NCBI RefSeq assembly: GCF_005877005.1
Contig: NZ_SSNH01000001.1
Location: 434,001 to 498,000, forward strand
Origin: Sinomonas susongensis
GTDB taxonomy: Bacteria; Actinomycetota; Actinomycetes; Actinomycetales; Micrococcaceae
Length of the DNA stretch: 64,000 nucleotides
Direction: 5' to 3'
The position numbers were made by a program, and so were the translations under genes. Shown here piece by piece: positions 43,103 to 54,422 of the stretch; the first letter of the stretch is position 1; each line of letters starts with the position of its first letter. A model generated the notes under the pieces. The model saw only the letters and a list, made by a program, of their open reading frames with translations. It did not search any database and had not been told where the DNA came from.

Positions 43103-45055
43103 ATGGAACAGCAGGAGGACCGCTGGGCACGCGCCCGCGACGTGGCCGGGCGTGTCCAGCGCCGTGGCGCTCTCGCGGCCCGGCGCGCCCGGATCACGGC
43201 TGCACGGATGCGCCGAGAAGGCCGCCGGTACCTCCGCCGACTCCTGCGCATTCCCGGCCGCATCCGTTCGGCGTTCATGCGCCGATGGCGCCGCTCCCTG
43301 CAGTTCCGGACCGTCCTCATCACGCTCGTCCTCGCGTGTGCCTCGATCTTCGGGGTCGGCATCTACCTCTCCAACCAGATCGCTAACAGCCTTTTCCAGG
43401 AACGCCTCACCCAATCCGAGGTCCAGACTCGCCAGAGCGTCACCCAGGTCCAGGAGACGTTCGACGGCGCGCAGGTCACCGACCAGCAGGGCGTGCTCAA
43501 GCTAGTCAATGACACGCTCGCGACGCTCGAGGCCCGCGACTCGGGTACGCCCCGCCAGTACGTCTTCCTTGCCGTCCCGAACCAGGACCAGCCGCGCAAC
43601 CAGTGGGTCGACAGCCGCGCCTCGTACCTCAGGACCGAGAACGACATTCCGCAGTCGCTGCGCGCGGCCGTGGAGGGATCGCAGCAGTCGCAGCAGTTCT
43701 GGGAGTCGATCCCCCTCACGGTCGACAACACGGTCCATCCCGCGATCGCGGTGGGCAACAAGGTGACCTTCGGGGGCACCGTCTACGAGCTCTACCTCCT
43801 GTACGACATCCAGTCGGCGCAGGAGACGCTCGACGAGATGCAGAACGTCCTGTGGTTCGGCGGCGTCTTCCTCATCCTGCTGATCGGCGCGATCGTCTGG
43901 ATTGTCACGCGAAGCCTCGTGAGCCCTGTGAGCCATGCGGCTGCTGTGTCCGAGAAGCTCGCTGCCGGGCAGCTCGAGGAGCGCATGGCGGTCGAGGGCG
44001 AGGACGAGGTCGCCCGACTCGCCAAGTCCTTCAACCACATGGCGACGAGCCTCCAGGAGCAGATCAACCAGCTCGCCGCACTGTCGCAGATGCAGCAGCG
44101 ATTCGTCTCGGACGTCTCCCACGAGCTGAGGACTCCGCTCACGACAGTGCGCATGGCGGCAGAGGTGCTCTACGACGCGCGTGGACAGTTCGACCCCGTC
44201 AACAAGCGGTCCGCCGAGCTCCTCTACAACCAGGTCGAGCGCTTCCAAGCGCTCCTCAACGATCTCCTCGAAATCTCGAGATTCGACGCGGGAGTCGCGC
44301 GCCTCGACGTCGAACCGCAGGACATCGTCACGGTCGTGCGCTCGGTCATCGAGACAGCCGCCCCGATTGCCGTCTCCTGCGGCTCCGAGGTCAGGCTCTA
44401 CGCGCGGGCCGGGAGCATCGTGGTGGACATGGACGCGCGCCGCATCGAGCGCGTGCTGCGCAACCTCCTCCTGAACGCGCTCGAGCACGGCGAGGGCCGG
44501 CCGGTCGAGATCTTCGTCGCGGCGAACGCGGATGCGGTGGGGGTTTCCGTGCGCGACCACGGGATCGGCATGTCGCCGTCTGAAGCCGCGCGGGTCTTCG
44601 ACCGGTTCTGGCGGGCCGATCCGGCGCGGGCACGCAAGTCCGGGGGGTCCGGCCTCGGACTTTCGATCGCCACAGAAGACGTCAAGCTCCACAACGGCTG
44701 GCTCCAGGCTTGGGGACGCAGAGGCGAAGGCTCGTGCTTCCGCCTCACGCTGCCCCTTCACGCCGGTGGCACGATCGTCGAATCGCCGGTAGCCCTCGAG
44801 CCGGGCGGCACTCTTCCCCTCGTTCGCGGCGCGACCCGCGAAGTCGTCGTGGGAGCAACGGCGCTGCGCAGTGCGGGCGGGACGCCGTCTGCGGGGGCGG
44901 CTTCTGCAGGGGCGGCCACTGTCGCGACGCCCACCGTCGGCGCGCACCATGCCGAAGGGGAACCCGTCTCCGGCGCCCAGCAGAGCGAGACGGCGCCCGT
45001 CGCCGGGGCGCCCCGTGCCGAAGTACCCCCGGAATTCGGAGGCAGAACGCCGTGA
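43103..45055 (+). CDS. mtrB: Sensor histidine kinase MtrB
   Basis: This 650-residue kinase phosphorylates MtrA. A basic N-terminal tail precedes helix 1 (TVLITLVLACASIFGVGIYL). An extracytoplasmic sensor of about 160 residues follows, then helix 2 (LWFGGVFLILLIGAIVWIV), a HAMP domain, and HisKA with His340 in DVSHELRTPLTTV. The ATPase domain has NLLLNALEHG, DHGIGM and GGSGLGLSIA. After the kinase core comes an Ala/Gly/Pro-rich tail of about 75 residues with GAxxAE-type repeats, which is unusually long. The stop overlaps the lpqB start (GTGA). Confidence 0.96.
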   Translation: MEQQEDRWARARDVAGRVQRRGALAARRARITAARMRREGRRYLRRLLRIPGRIRSAFMRRWRRSLQFRTVLITLVLACASIFGVGIYLSNQIANSLFQERLTQSEVQTRQSVTQVQETFDGAQVTDQQGVLKLVNDTLATLEARDSGTPRQYVFLAVPNQDQPRNQWVDSRASYLRTENDIPQSLRAAVEGSQQSQQFWESIPLTVDNTVHPAIAVGNKVTFGGTVYELYLLYDIQSAQETLDEMQNVLWFGGVFLILLIGAIVWIVTRSLVSPVSHAAAVSEKLAAGQLEERMAVEGEDEVARLAKSFNHMATSLQEQINQLAALSQMQQRFVSDVSHELRTPLTTVRMAAEVLYDARGQFDPVNKRSAELLYNQVERFQALLNDLLEISRFDAGVARLDVEPQDIVTVVRSVIETAAPIAVSCGSEVRLYARAGSIVVDMDARRIERVLRNLLLNALEHGEGRPVEIFVAANADAVGVSVRDHGIGMSPSEAARVFDRFWRADPARARKSGGSGLGLSIATEDVKLHNGWLQAWGRRGEGSCFRLTLPLHAGGTIVESPVALEPGGTLPLVRGATREVVVGATALRSAGGTPSAGAASAGAATVATPTVGAHHAEGEPVSGAQQSETAPVAGAPRAEVPPEFGGRTP

Positions 45056-46812
45056 CCGACCTGTCGCCGTCGTCTATCTTCCGGCGCCCCGGGCGCATTG
45101 CTCGAGCCCTCCGCTGGGCCGCGCTCGCCCTCGTCGCGCTCCTCACCGTGGCGGGCTGTGCCCAGATCCCCACCGCGGGCGCCGTGGGCACGAGCAACGA
45201 CGGCGGCTCGGCCGTCGGGAACGCACCCCAGTACATCCCCCCGGGACCCCAGACGGGAGGGTCGCCCCAGTCGATCATCGAAGGCTTCTTCAACGCGGGC
45301 TCGGGCTATCAGAACGACTTCACCGTCGCGCGGCAGTTCCTGGCGCCGGCGAACGCTGTCTCATGGAAGCCGAGCCAGCGCACGCTCGTGTACAGGGGCA
45401 GCGCGACTGTGGTCCCGGCAGGCCGGCCGAACGCCTACCGCTACGAGCTCGACGTCGCCTACTCCGTCGACCAGGACGGGATCATGACGCAGTACCCGGC
45501 AGGGACGAAGCAGTCGATCGACGTCGAGCTCACGCAGGTCGACGGCCAGTGGCGGCTTTCCAAGATCCCGGACGGGACGGCCATCCCCGAGGAGACATTC
45601 AAGGTCCTGTACCGCGCCTTCTCGATCTACTTCTTCGATCCGACGTTCGCGATCCTCGTCCCTGATGCCCGCTGGTTCATCGACAATTCCGGCATCGCGA
45701 AGTCCCTCGTGAGCGCGCTCATCGCCGGGCCTGCGCCGTATCTCAAGCCCGCGGTCGCGAGTGCGTTCCCCCAGGGAATCCAGCTCGAGCGCGAGTCCGT
45801 GCCGATCGTCGGAAACGTAGCCCAGGTCGACCTGACCCCCGAGCTGCGCGACGCGTCGTTCACAGACCGGCAGCGCATGCACAGCCAGCTCGTGCGGACG
45901 CTCGCGGCTCTGCCGTCCGTGGGAGACGTCTCCCTGAGGACGAACCAGACCGAGATCGCCATCCAGGATCCCTCGGCGCCCCGGCAGCCGGAACCGCTCG
46001 TGGATCCGAAGGTCCCCTCGTGGCAGGTCGGCATCGCGGGCGGCCAGCTCGTTCAGTACGGCTCCAAGCAGGCGTCCAAGATCGACGGCCTTGCCTCGGT
46101 CTCGCAGCTCGCCCCTTCGAATCCCGCTGCCGCCTCCTCGGAACATGTCTACGCGTTCCTCGGAGACGAGGGGAAGAACCTGTATTCGATCATCCCGGGG
46201 GAGCCGGCCCGGCTCCTGGAGTCAGGCCAGTCCTTGGTGCCGCCTTCGATCGGGCCCGACGACTGGGTGTGGTCCTCCGCGCCGGACCCCGGCGCACCGG
46301 GGCAGGTCGTCGCGTTCAAACCGGTCGGCACTGCCCAGAACACCGCCGTGCCGCGCACCAGCGTGTCGGCGCCGTGGCTTGCGGGCCGCACCGTCAAGTC
46401 CCTGCGCGTCTCCCGTGACGGCGTACGCGCGCTTGTCCTCTCCGAGGCCGGGGGCCAGACCCTCCTCCAGATTTCGGGCATCGTCCGCGGCCCGGACGGC
46501 ACCCCGCAGACGCTCACGAACCCCATCACGCTGCCGCTCACTGCGAGGAATCCCGATGTCGCGCTCTGGGTCGACGAGTCGACGGTCATCGTGTCCGAGA
46601 CCTCGTCCACGGCCCAGGTGGCCCCGGAACTCGTGAGCCTGCAGGGCGGAGAGCCGCGCCAGATCTCGCCGCTGACTGGAATCCAGTCGCTCTCGGCAGG
46701 CAACGGCGATACCGCGATCTACGCGATGACGCCGGACGGCATCTATCTCCTCGTCCGCACCTCCTGGACGGAGCAGGGCAAGGGGGCCACTCAACTCGCG
46801 TTCGCGGGCTGA
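45052..46812 (+). CDS. lpqB: Lipoprotein LpqB
   Basis: This 586-residue lipoprotein interacts with the MtrB sensor domain in mycobacteria and tunes the MtrAB response. GTG at 45052 overlaps the mtrB stop and has GGAGG 9 bases upstream. The signal segment ALRWAALALVALLTVAGC ends in a lipobox with Cys36. A GerMN domain (about residues 200-310, including YLKPAVASAFP and VAQVDLTPELR) and a C-terminal beta-propeller-like region complete the layout. The repeats at its 3' end are listed separately. Confidence 0.95.
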   Translation: MTDLSPSSIFRRPGRIARALRWAALALVALLTVAGCAQIPTAGAVGTSNDGGSAVGNAPQYIPPGPQTGGSPQSIIEGFFNAGSGYQNDFTVARQFLAPANAVSWKPSQRTLVYRGSATVVPAGRPNAYRYELDVAYSVDQDGIMTQYPAGTKQSIDVELTQVDGQWRLSKIPDGTAIPEETFKVLYRAFSIYFFDPTFAILVPDARWFIDNSGIAKSLVSALIAGPAPYLKPAVASAFPQGIQLERESVPIVGNVAQVDLTPELRDASFTDRQRMHSQLVRTLAALPSVGDVSLRTNQTEIAIQDPSAPRQPEPLVDPKVPSWQVGIAGGQLVQYGSKQASKIDGLASVSQLAPSNPAAASSEHVYAFLGDEGKNLYSIIPGEPARLLESGQSLVPPSIGPDDWVWSSAPDPGAPGQVVAFKPVGTAQNTAVPRTSVSAPWLAGRTVKSLRVSRDGVRALVLSEAGGQTLLQISGIVRGPDGTPQTLTNPITLPLTARNPDVALWVDESTVIVSETSSTAQVAPELVSLQGGEPRQISPLTGIQSLSAGNGDTAIYAMTPDGIYLLVRTSWTEQGKGATQLAFAG

Positions 46813-46895
46813 GGCATCCTCGTTTCGCCCTCGGGGGCTGGGGCTTCCTCGTTTCGCCCCTCGGGGGCTGGGGCTTCCATCTCCCCTCGCCGGCA
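46806..46895. repeat. 29-30 bp tandem repeat spanning the lpqB stop codon
   Basis: A unit beginning GGGCTGRGGCWTCC and containing TCGTTTCGCCC recurs at 46806, 46835 and 46865 (the third copy diverges after its first half). The first copy includes the final glycine codon and the TGA of lpqB; later copies lie in the intergenic region ahead of comF. Confidence 0.85.
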
Positions 46896-47008
46896 GCCCG
46901 CCGCAACTGCCCGCATCGATTGCCCCTCACGGCGGCCGTCAGGGCGTGTCGTCCACATGCATGCAGTCGGGCCTCGAGTCCAGCATCCGGTCGCGGAAGC
47001 GTGAGGAG

Positions 47009-47890
47009 ATGACGAACCCATCGCGTCACGTTGCTCCCGTGACCGGCGTCCTCCGCCGGTCTGTGACGATCGCAGCCCAAATAGGTGCCGCCCTCCTCTC
47101 GCTTGTGGTCCCCGTGGAGTGCGCGTCCTGCTCCGCCCCGGAGAGCGTGCTCTGCTCTGCCTGCGCTCGGAGGCTGCGCCGGGCGACGACGGTCCCCGCC
47201 CGGTGCGAAGCCCTTGCGCCGGGGCTTCTCGAGTACGACGGCCGCGTCCTCGTCGCTGCGGTCGCCGCAGGGCTGTACCGCGGCGAACTCGCTCAGGCCC
47301 TGCTCGCCTACAAGCGCCACGGGGCCCCGGGCCTCCGAGCCGAACTTGCGGCGGCCCTTGGCCGTGCTCTGCGTGGCGCTCTGCACGAATCCCGCCAGAG
47401 TCCCGCGATCTGGCTCGTGCCGGTGCCCACGACCACGGCCGCCTATCTGCGCAGGGGTTTCGACCCCGTCCACGACCTTCTTCGGTGGCTCTCCCACCAC
47501 AGTCTGCTGCCACCGACGGCGCGGTGCGTCCGCGTTCTCCGGCGCCGGCCTGCTGGCATCGTGACAACCGTCCGTCAGCTGGCGGCGTCTGTTGCCTCGG
47601 GGGCACGGGGAGGTCAGAAGGGGCTCGGTCGCCGAGACAGGAGGGCTCGCCTCTCGGGCAGTCTTCGAGCCCAAACGCCTCGGCGGGCGCTTCGTGGAGT
47701 AGATGGCTCCCTGGCGGGGCGACACATCGTCATCGTCGACGACGTGCTGACGACCGGCGCCACACTCCGCGAGGCGGCTCGGGCCTTGGAAGACAATGGC
47801 GCCGTCGTGATTGGCGCGGTTGTCCTCGCTGTCGTTCCAAAAGCAGGCGCAAGAACCGACGCTTTGACGCTTGCAGCGGACACGAAGTGA
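47009..47890 (+). CDS. ComF family phosphoribosyltransferase-like protein
   Basis: This 293-residue protein resembles ComFC, which is needed for DNA uptake in competent Firmicutes; most Actinomycetota carry a copy of unknown role (Rv3242c-like). The N-terminal zinc ribbon is CASCSAPESVLCSAC. The conserved middle is ALLAYKRHGAPGL and WLVPVPTTTAAYLRRGFDPV, and the PRPP-binding loop is HIVIVDDVLTTGATLREA. ATG at 47009 lies right after GAGGAG, with GGAAG further upstream. The frame extends upstream but that part has no homologous look. It lies between lpqB and hpf, the mycobacterial order. Confidence 0.9.
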   Translation: MTNPSRHVAPVTGVLRRSVTIAAQIGAALLSLVVPVECASCSAPESVLCSACARRLRRATTVPARCEALAPGLLEYDGRVLVAAVAAGLYRGELAQALLAYKRHGAPGLRAELAAALGRALRGALHESRQSPAIWLVPVPTTTAAYLRRGFDPVHDLLRWLSHHSLLPPTARCVRVLRRRPAGIVTTVRQLAASVASGARGGQKGLGRRDRRARLSGSLRAQTPRRALRGVDGSLAGRHIVIVDDVLTTGATLREAARALEDNGAVVIGAVVLAVVPKAGARTDALTLAADTK

Positions 47891-47945
47891 ATTTCAGGGC
47901 AAGAAGGGGTGTGCAATCGGTGACGATCAACTAACGTCGATAACA

Positions 47946-47968
47946 GGTTCCAGGCTGAGGGGAACCTC
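47946..47968. promoter_or_regulatory. Inverted repeat upstream of hpf
   Basis: AGGTTCC (47946-47952), a 9-base spacer and GGAACCT (47962-47968). It lies about 90 bases before the hpf start and could be an operator or an mRNA hairpin. Confidence 0.3.
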
Positions 47969-48039
47969 TCGATAGCGGCTCAAGAAAGGGGCTCGACTGT
48001 CAAGCAGCGGCCCCCAAGAGCCCCATCGGGCTGACCGAG

Positions 48040-48045
48040 TAGTCT
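48040..48045 (+). promoter_or_regulatory. Candidate -10 box for hpf
   Basis: TAGTCT lies 13 bases before the ATG, leaving a very short leader that still contains GGAGGGC. Confidence 0.3.
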
Positions 48046-48058
48046 TCTGGAGGGCACC

Positions 48059-48790
48059 ATGGAGTTCAAGATCAGTGGGCGCAACCTGACTGTGTCGGAC
48101 CGGTTCCGCGAGTACGCCACCGAGAAGCTCGAGAAGATCGAGAATCTGGCAGACAAGGTCCAGCGCGTCGATGCCAAGTGCTCGAAGCAGACCAGTGCTC
48201 GATCAGGGGGCGACCAGCTAACCGTCGAACTCACGGTGACGGGGCGCGGTCCCGTGATCCGAGCGGAGGCGACAGCCCCGGACAAGTTTGCGGCCTTTGA
48301 TCTTGCGTATGGAAAGCTCCTTGAACGTTTAAGGCGGGTGAAGGACAGGCGCAAGGTCCACCACGGCAAGCACACACCGGTTGCGGTGAAGACGGCCACG
48401 GCGTCCCTCCCGGTAGTGAGCGGCAGCACGCCGATCTATGCCGATGCACCCCTCGAGGCCCAGGATTCTCAGGCCGAGCATGACGGCACCTCGCCCTACG
48501 AGGTCGAGAACGACATTCCTGCCGGTGACTCTCCAGTCCTCATCCGCCGTAAGGTCTTCCCCGCGGCGACTCTGACCCTCGACGACGCCGTTGACAACAT
48601 GGAGCTCGTCGGCCACGATTTCTACCTCTTCATCGACGCCGAGACCAACACGCCTTCGGTCGTGTACCGTCGTCGCGGGTGGACGTACGGCGTGATCAGC
48701 CTCGATCAGGCGTGCGAGCCGGGCAAGGCAGCGGTAGAAGACCGCATCCTTGCCTACCGCTCGGACGACGAAGGAGCCGTCGTCCACTGA
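48059..48790 (+). CDS. hpf: Ribosome hibernation promoting factor, long form
   Basis: This 243-residue protein binds the small subunit and, in the long form, joins 70S ribosomes into 100S dimers during stress or stationary phase. The N-terminal RaiA/HPF domain starts MEFKISGRNLTVSDRFREYA and contains the beta-alpha-beta pattern to about residue 105. A flexible linker follows, then the C-terminal dimerisation domain (LDDAVDNMELVGHDFYLFID, VVYRRRGWTYGVI). GGAGG precedes the ATG. Location between comF and secA matches Rv3241c. Confidence 0.96.
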   Translation: MEFKISGRNLTVSDRFREYATEKLEKIENLADKVQRVDAKCSKQTSARSGGDQLTVELTVTGRGPVIRAEATAPDKFAAFDLAYGKLLERLRRVKDRRKVHHGKHTPVAVKTATASLPVVSGSTPIYADAPLEAQDSQAEHDGTSPYEVENDIPAGDSPVLIRRKVFPAATLTLDDAVDNMELVGHDFYLFIDAETNTPSVVYRRRGWTYGVISLDQACEPGKAAVEDRILAYRSDDEGAVVH

Positions 48791-48809
48791 CGGCACGGGA
48801 GGAGAGCTG

Positions 48810-50132
48810 GTGGGCGCTGCCCTGAGCCTTTCGCAGGCCCGACGCGTCGCCCTCTCGGCACAAGGACTCATAGGAGCACGGCCCAAGGCCCCCGTGACAA
48901 CGCGGGCCTTGGGCCGTATCTTCGACAAGCTCCAGTTGGTGCAGATCGATTCGGTCAACGTCCTCGTCCGCAGCCACTATCTGCCGTTCTTCTCTCGGCT
49001 CGGCCCCTACGACAGGGAGAGCCTCGACCGCATGTCCTCGCGCAGCCCCCGTCGGATGGTGGAGTACTGGGCACACGAGGCGAGCTTCATCAAGCCAGAG
49101 CACTTCGAGGCCCTCCGGCTTTGGCAGAAGCGTGACTGGGTCGGTGCCTCGAGCCTTGCGCCTGAAGTGCGGGACGACCTGACAGAGCGGATCCTGGCCG
49201 TGCTGGCGTCGAGCCGCCCTCTCACCGCGGCACAGCTCACGGAGCGTCTCGGGCACGTCGAGGAGCGGCGCACCGATCAGTGGGGCTGGAATTGGAACGC
49301 CGTCAAGCGAGTTGTCAGCCATCTCTTCGAGCAGGGCATCGTGAGCTCGGCGGGACGGACGGCGTCGTTCGAGCGACGCTACACGCTCACGGCGGCGGTG
49401 CTGCCCGCCGCCTATCTGACGCCCGCCACTCTGGAGCCCCTGACTCTTGCACCCGCCGCGTTGAGCGGCCGGCCGCTGACTGCAACCGGCGCGGGCCTCG
49501 GCGCGAACGAGCTCGATCGGGACGAGGCGGCACTCATCCTCACCCGTGCGGCGCTCCGCGCCCACGGAATCGGGACGGTCCGATGCTTCTCGGACTACTT
49601 CCGTCTTCCCGTGAAAGCGACGGAAGCGGCGCTCGCGGAGCTCGTGCGTGCCGGCGAGGCGGAACGGGTCGAAGTCCGCGGCTGGGGCCCTGACCTCTAC
49701 AAGGACGCAGCGGCGGGCATCCCGAGGTCCGCGGGAGGGCGGGCGCTGCTGAGCCCGTTCGATTCCCTCGTGTTCGAGCGGCGGCGGCTCGAGAAGCTCT
49801 ACGGCTTTCACTACAGGATCGAGATCTACACGCCTGCGGAGCGTCGGCGATACGGCTACTACGTGCTGCCGTTCCTGTTCGGCGAGACGATGGCGGCCAG
49901 AGTCGATCTCAAGGCGGACCGCACAAGAGGAGTCCTGCTCGTGCATGCCGTGCACGGCGAGGCAGACGCTCCGCCGGGGACCGCCGTCGAACTCGCGCAG
50001 GAGCTGCGCCTCCTCGCCGACTGGCTCCAGCTCGAGGACATCGTGGTTGCCGACGAAGGAAGCCTCGCCGCGCCGGTGGCTCACGCACTCGGGAACCCGG
50101 ATACGCGGCGACTCGTGTCTCCCGTAGACTGA
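48810..50132 (+). CDS. YcaQ/AlkZ-type winged-helix DNA glycosylase
   Basis: This 440-residue protein belongs to the HTH_42 (AlkZ/AlkX) glycosylase superfamily, whose members unhook interstrand crosslinks and bulky N7 adducts. The catalytic motif reads QID (Gln45, Asp47 in LVQIDSVNVLVRSHYLPFF), matching the Q-x-D form of E. coli YcaQ rather than the Q-x-Q of AZL-type enzymes. Further family features are VEYWAHEASFI, LLSPFDSLVFERRRLEKLYG and RRRYGYYVLPFLFGE. GTG at 48810 has GGAGGAG just upstream; a longer start at 48750 would overlap hpf. It lies between hpf and secA, where mycobacteria have no such gene. Confidence 0.86.
   Translation: MGAALSLSQARRVALSAQGLIGARPKAPVTTRALGRIFDKLQLVQIDSVNVLVRSHYLPFFSRLGPYDRESLDRMSSRSPRRMVEYWAHEASFIKPEHFEALRLWQKRDWVGASSLAPEVRDDLTERILAVLASSRPLTAAQLTERLGHVEERRTDQWGWNWNAVKRVVSHLFEQGIVSSAGRTASFERRYTLTAAVLPAAYLTPATLEPLTLAPAALSGRPLTATGAGLGANELDRDEAALILTRAALRAHGIGTVRCFSDYFRLPVKATEAALAELVRAGEAERVEVRGWGPDLYKDAAAGIPRSAGGRALLSPFDSLVFERRRLEKLYGFHYRIEIYTPAERRRYGYYVLPFLFGETMAARVDLKADRTRGVLLVHAVHGEADAPPGTAVELAQELRLLADWLQLEDIVVADEGSLAAPVAHALGNPDTRRLVSPVD
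50125..50130 (+). promoter_or_regulatory. Candidate -10 box for secA
   Basis: TAGACT at the very end of the glycosylase gene, giving a leader of about 56 bases before secA. Confidence 0.35.
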
Positions 50133-50192
50133 AAGCCGCCCGCAGTACACGGCATTGCGGGCTCACGCCATTGACAAGGGAGCGAAAGCCAC

Positions 50193-52916
<2,724 letters not shown>

Positions 52917-52917
52917 C

Positions 52918-53301
52918 TCAGCCGATTTCGAGCGCGGTGACCCTCCACCCGCGACCACTGCCCCTGCGCTCGAGCCGCAGGGCGATCGCGCGGCTGCGCA
53001 ACCGGTCCGAGACGACAGCGGACGCTTCGTAGATTCCGGGGGCGACGAGACTCGCCCGGGCCGAGGTCACGATCGAGGCGCGGTGTGCCTTCGCGGCCCG
53101 CGATTGCGGTGGCGCTACATCCGCGCGCCCGAGATTGGCCCGCAGCTGTAGCCTCGCGAGCAGATCACGCGGCAGCCACGGCGCAAGTTGCTGGACAGGC
53201 CGCTGTCCAGCCAGGACTTCTAGCGCCGCACTCGTGATGCGCGCCGCGAGCTGCTCGACGGAGTGTCTTTCGGCACTGGGGCTGACGGCATCGGCGCTCA
53301 T
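52918..53301 (-). CDS. Rv3235-family protein
   Basis: This 127-residue protein matches the small actinobacterial Rv3235 (DUF6459-like) group found near secA. A helical N-terminal half (VEQLAARITSAALEVLAGQR, PVQQLAPWLPRDLLARLQLR) precedes a beta-rich half (APGIYEASAVVSDRLRSRAI, GRGWRVTALEIG). There is no signal peptide. ATG at 53301 is preceded by AAGGAA 7 bases upstream; a longer frame to 53370 was not chosen. It lies 49 bases downstream of the LysM gene on the same strand. Function unknown. Confidence 0.75.
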   Translation of the reverse strand: MSADAVSPSAERHSVEQLAARITSAALEVLAGQRPVQQLAPWLPRDLLARLQLRANLGRADVAPPQSRAAKAHRASIVTSARASLVAPGIYEASAVVSDRLRSRAIALRLERRGSGRGWRVTALEIG

Positions 53302-53350
53302 CGCGATTCCTTCGTCGCTGGTCGGAGTCCGATGCGGAGCATGGCTCGAC

Positions 53351-54226
53351 TCACAGGTTCGGCGGGACAAGCAGCTGCCCCGGACGGAGGATGTCCGGGT
53401 CGTCGCCGATCACGCCGCGGTTCCTCTCGAACCACTTTGGCCACATGTCGGCTACTTCGAGGGCGTGGGCCTCGGGGCCGAGATGACGGGCTGCGATGCT
53501 CCAGAGCGAATCGCCAGGGCGCACTTCCACTGCCGAGGGCTGCGGCATCGTCCTGAGTTCGGGACGCGCCAGAGGTCCGGGGGAGGGCGGCTCCTTCGGG
53601 GGCGTCCAGGCTTCGGTCTGAAGGCCCTGGCCAACCGGAGTGCCCGAGCCAACCTGAAGGCCCTGGCCAATCTGAACGCCGTGGCCAACCTCGGGCGGAG
53701 CGGTGGCGGAGGCGTCTAGGGGCACGCTAGAGGGCGCGGGGGGAACCGCAGCGGCATCGGGGGGAACGGCAGCGGCATCGGGGGGAACGGCAGCGGCATC
53801 GGGGGGAACGGCAGCGGCATCGGGGGTCACGGGGGCGGCCTGGAATGGAGCGGTGGTCTGCCAGGTGGGGTCGAACGGCGGTTCATCTGCGTGCGCCACA
53901 GGACCCACGGCAAGCGTCGCTCCGAGAACGGCCAAGGCGAGTCGCCGCATGAACGGGGGAGCCGCTGCGCCGGCCCACCGGGCCGCGCTCTGCCGCCCGG
54001 CCGCATGGAGCATGGCGGCCGCGATCGCGCAGGTCATGGCCAACAGCCACCAGACCACAATCGTCAGGCCCACGACGCTTGCGCCGAGTCCCAGCTGCGC
54101 CTCTGCGCTCGAAGTGCTTCCGCTCGCGGCGATCGCAGGCCCAGAGGCTGCGAGGATGCATCCTGCCGCGAGGCCGAGTGCCGCTACGATGGCGTCGCCC
54201 TGAGGTCGCCCTGCTGCTGACTTCAT
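53351..54226 (-). CDS. LysM-domain membrane protein with Pro/Ala repeats
   Basis: This 291-residue protein has two or three hydrophobic N-terminal segments (VAALGLAAGCILAASGPAIA, SVVGLTIVVWWLLAMTCAIA), then a third (LALAVLGATLAVGPVAHA) before an Ala/Pro-rich stretch with four AAAVPPD repeats. A LysM domain sits at the C terminus (VEVRPGDSLWSIAARHLGPE, ending NPDILRPGQLLVPPNL-like as DDPDILRPGQLLVPPNL). LysM binds peptidoglycan, so this is an envelope protein. ATG at 54226 follows AGGGGGA. Its promoter region holds the phased TTTG array. Confidence 0.85.
   Translation of the reverse strand: MKSAAGRPQGDAIVAALGLAAGCILAASGPAIAASGSTSSAEAQLGLGASVVGLTIVVWWLLAMTCAIAAAMLHAAGRQSAARWAGAAAPPFMRRLALAVLGATLAVGPVAHADEPPFDPTWQTTAPFQAAPVTPDAAAVPPDAAAVPPDAAAVPPDAAAVPPAPSSVPLDASATAPPEVGHGVQIGQGLQVGSGTPVGQGLQTEAWTPPKEPPSPGPLARPELRTMPQPSAVEVRPGDSLWSIAARHLGPEAHALEVADMWPKWFERNRGVIGDDPDILRPGQLLVPPNL
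53738..53821 (-). repeat. 21-bp in-frame tandem repeat in the LysM gene
   Basis: Four copies of GGGGGGAACGGCAGCGGCATC (plus strand; 53738-53758, 53759-53779, 53780-53800, 53801-53821), the first with one change. They encode AAAVPPD in the linker before the LysM domain. Confidence 0.92.
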
Positions 54227-54279
54227 CTGTCCCCCTACTTCGGTTTTCTTCGGCTGGGCCGGGTCCCTCGACACACGAC

Positions 54280-54340
54280 GTTGATCCTGTTTGATCACGT
54301 TTGCCCGTGTTTGCGACAGTGTGACCCGTTTTGACAAGCA
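54280..54340. promoter_or_regulatory. 10-bp-phased TTTG direct-repeat array (candidate operator)
   Basis: TTTG starts at 54290, 54300, 54310 and 54330, with GTTG at 54280: every one is in a 10-bp register, one helical turn. The last copy is part of the TTGACA -35 box. The array sits between the minus-strand LysM gene and the plus-strand gene at 54401/54423. Head-to-tail repeats with this period are bound by BldC-like MerR-family proteins, and such a gene is 650 bases away. Binding is inferred. Confidence 0.5.
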
Positions 54341-54359
54341 GTGTCTACCGGAATCTCAT
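54331..54359 (+). promoter_or_regulatory. Consensus -35 promoter ahead of the 54.4 kb gene
   Basis: TTGACA (54331-54336, perfect), a 17-base spacer and TCTCAT (54354-54359). It is the only exact -35 consensus I noted in this part of the window. Confidence 0.45.
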
Positions 54360-54388
54360 CGGCGATTGCTCCGAGTGCGAGAGCTGCC

Positions 54389-54394
54389 TAGGGT
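54389..54394 (+). promoter_or_regulatory. -10 box placing a leaderless start at 54401
   Basis: TAGGGT, then GGGGCC (6 bases) and ATG at 54401. That ATG opens a frame of only 26 codons, while the long downstream frame is shifted; see the CDS entry. Confidence 0.45.
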
Positions 54395-54422
54395 GGGGCC
54401 ATGCGCTGGGGGGCCCTCTTCG

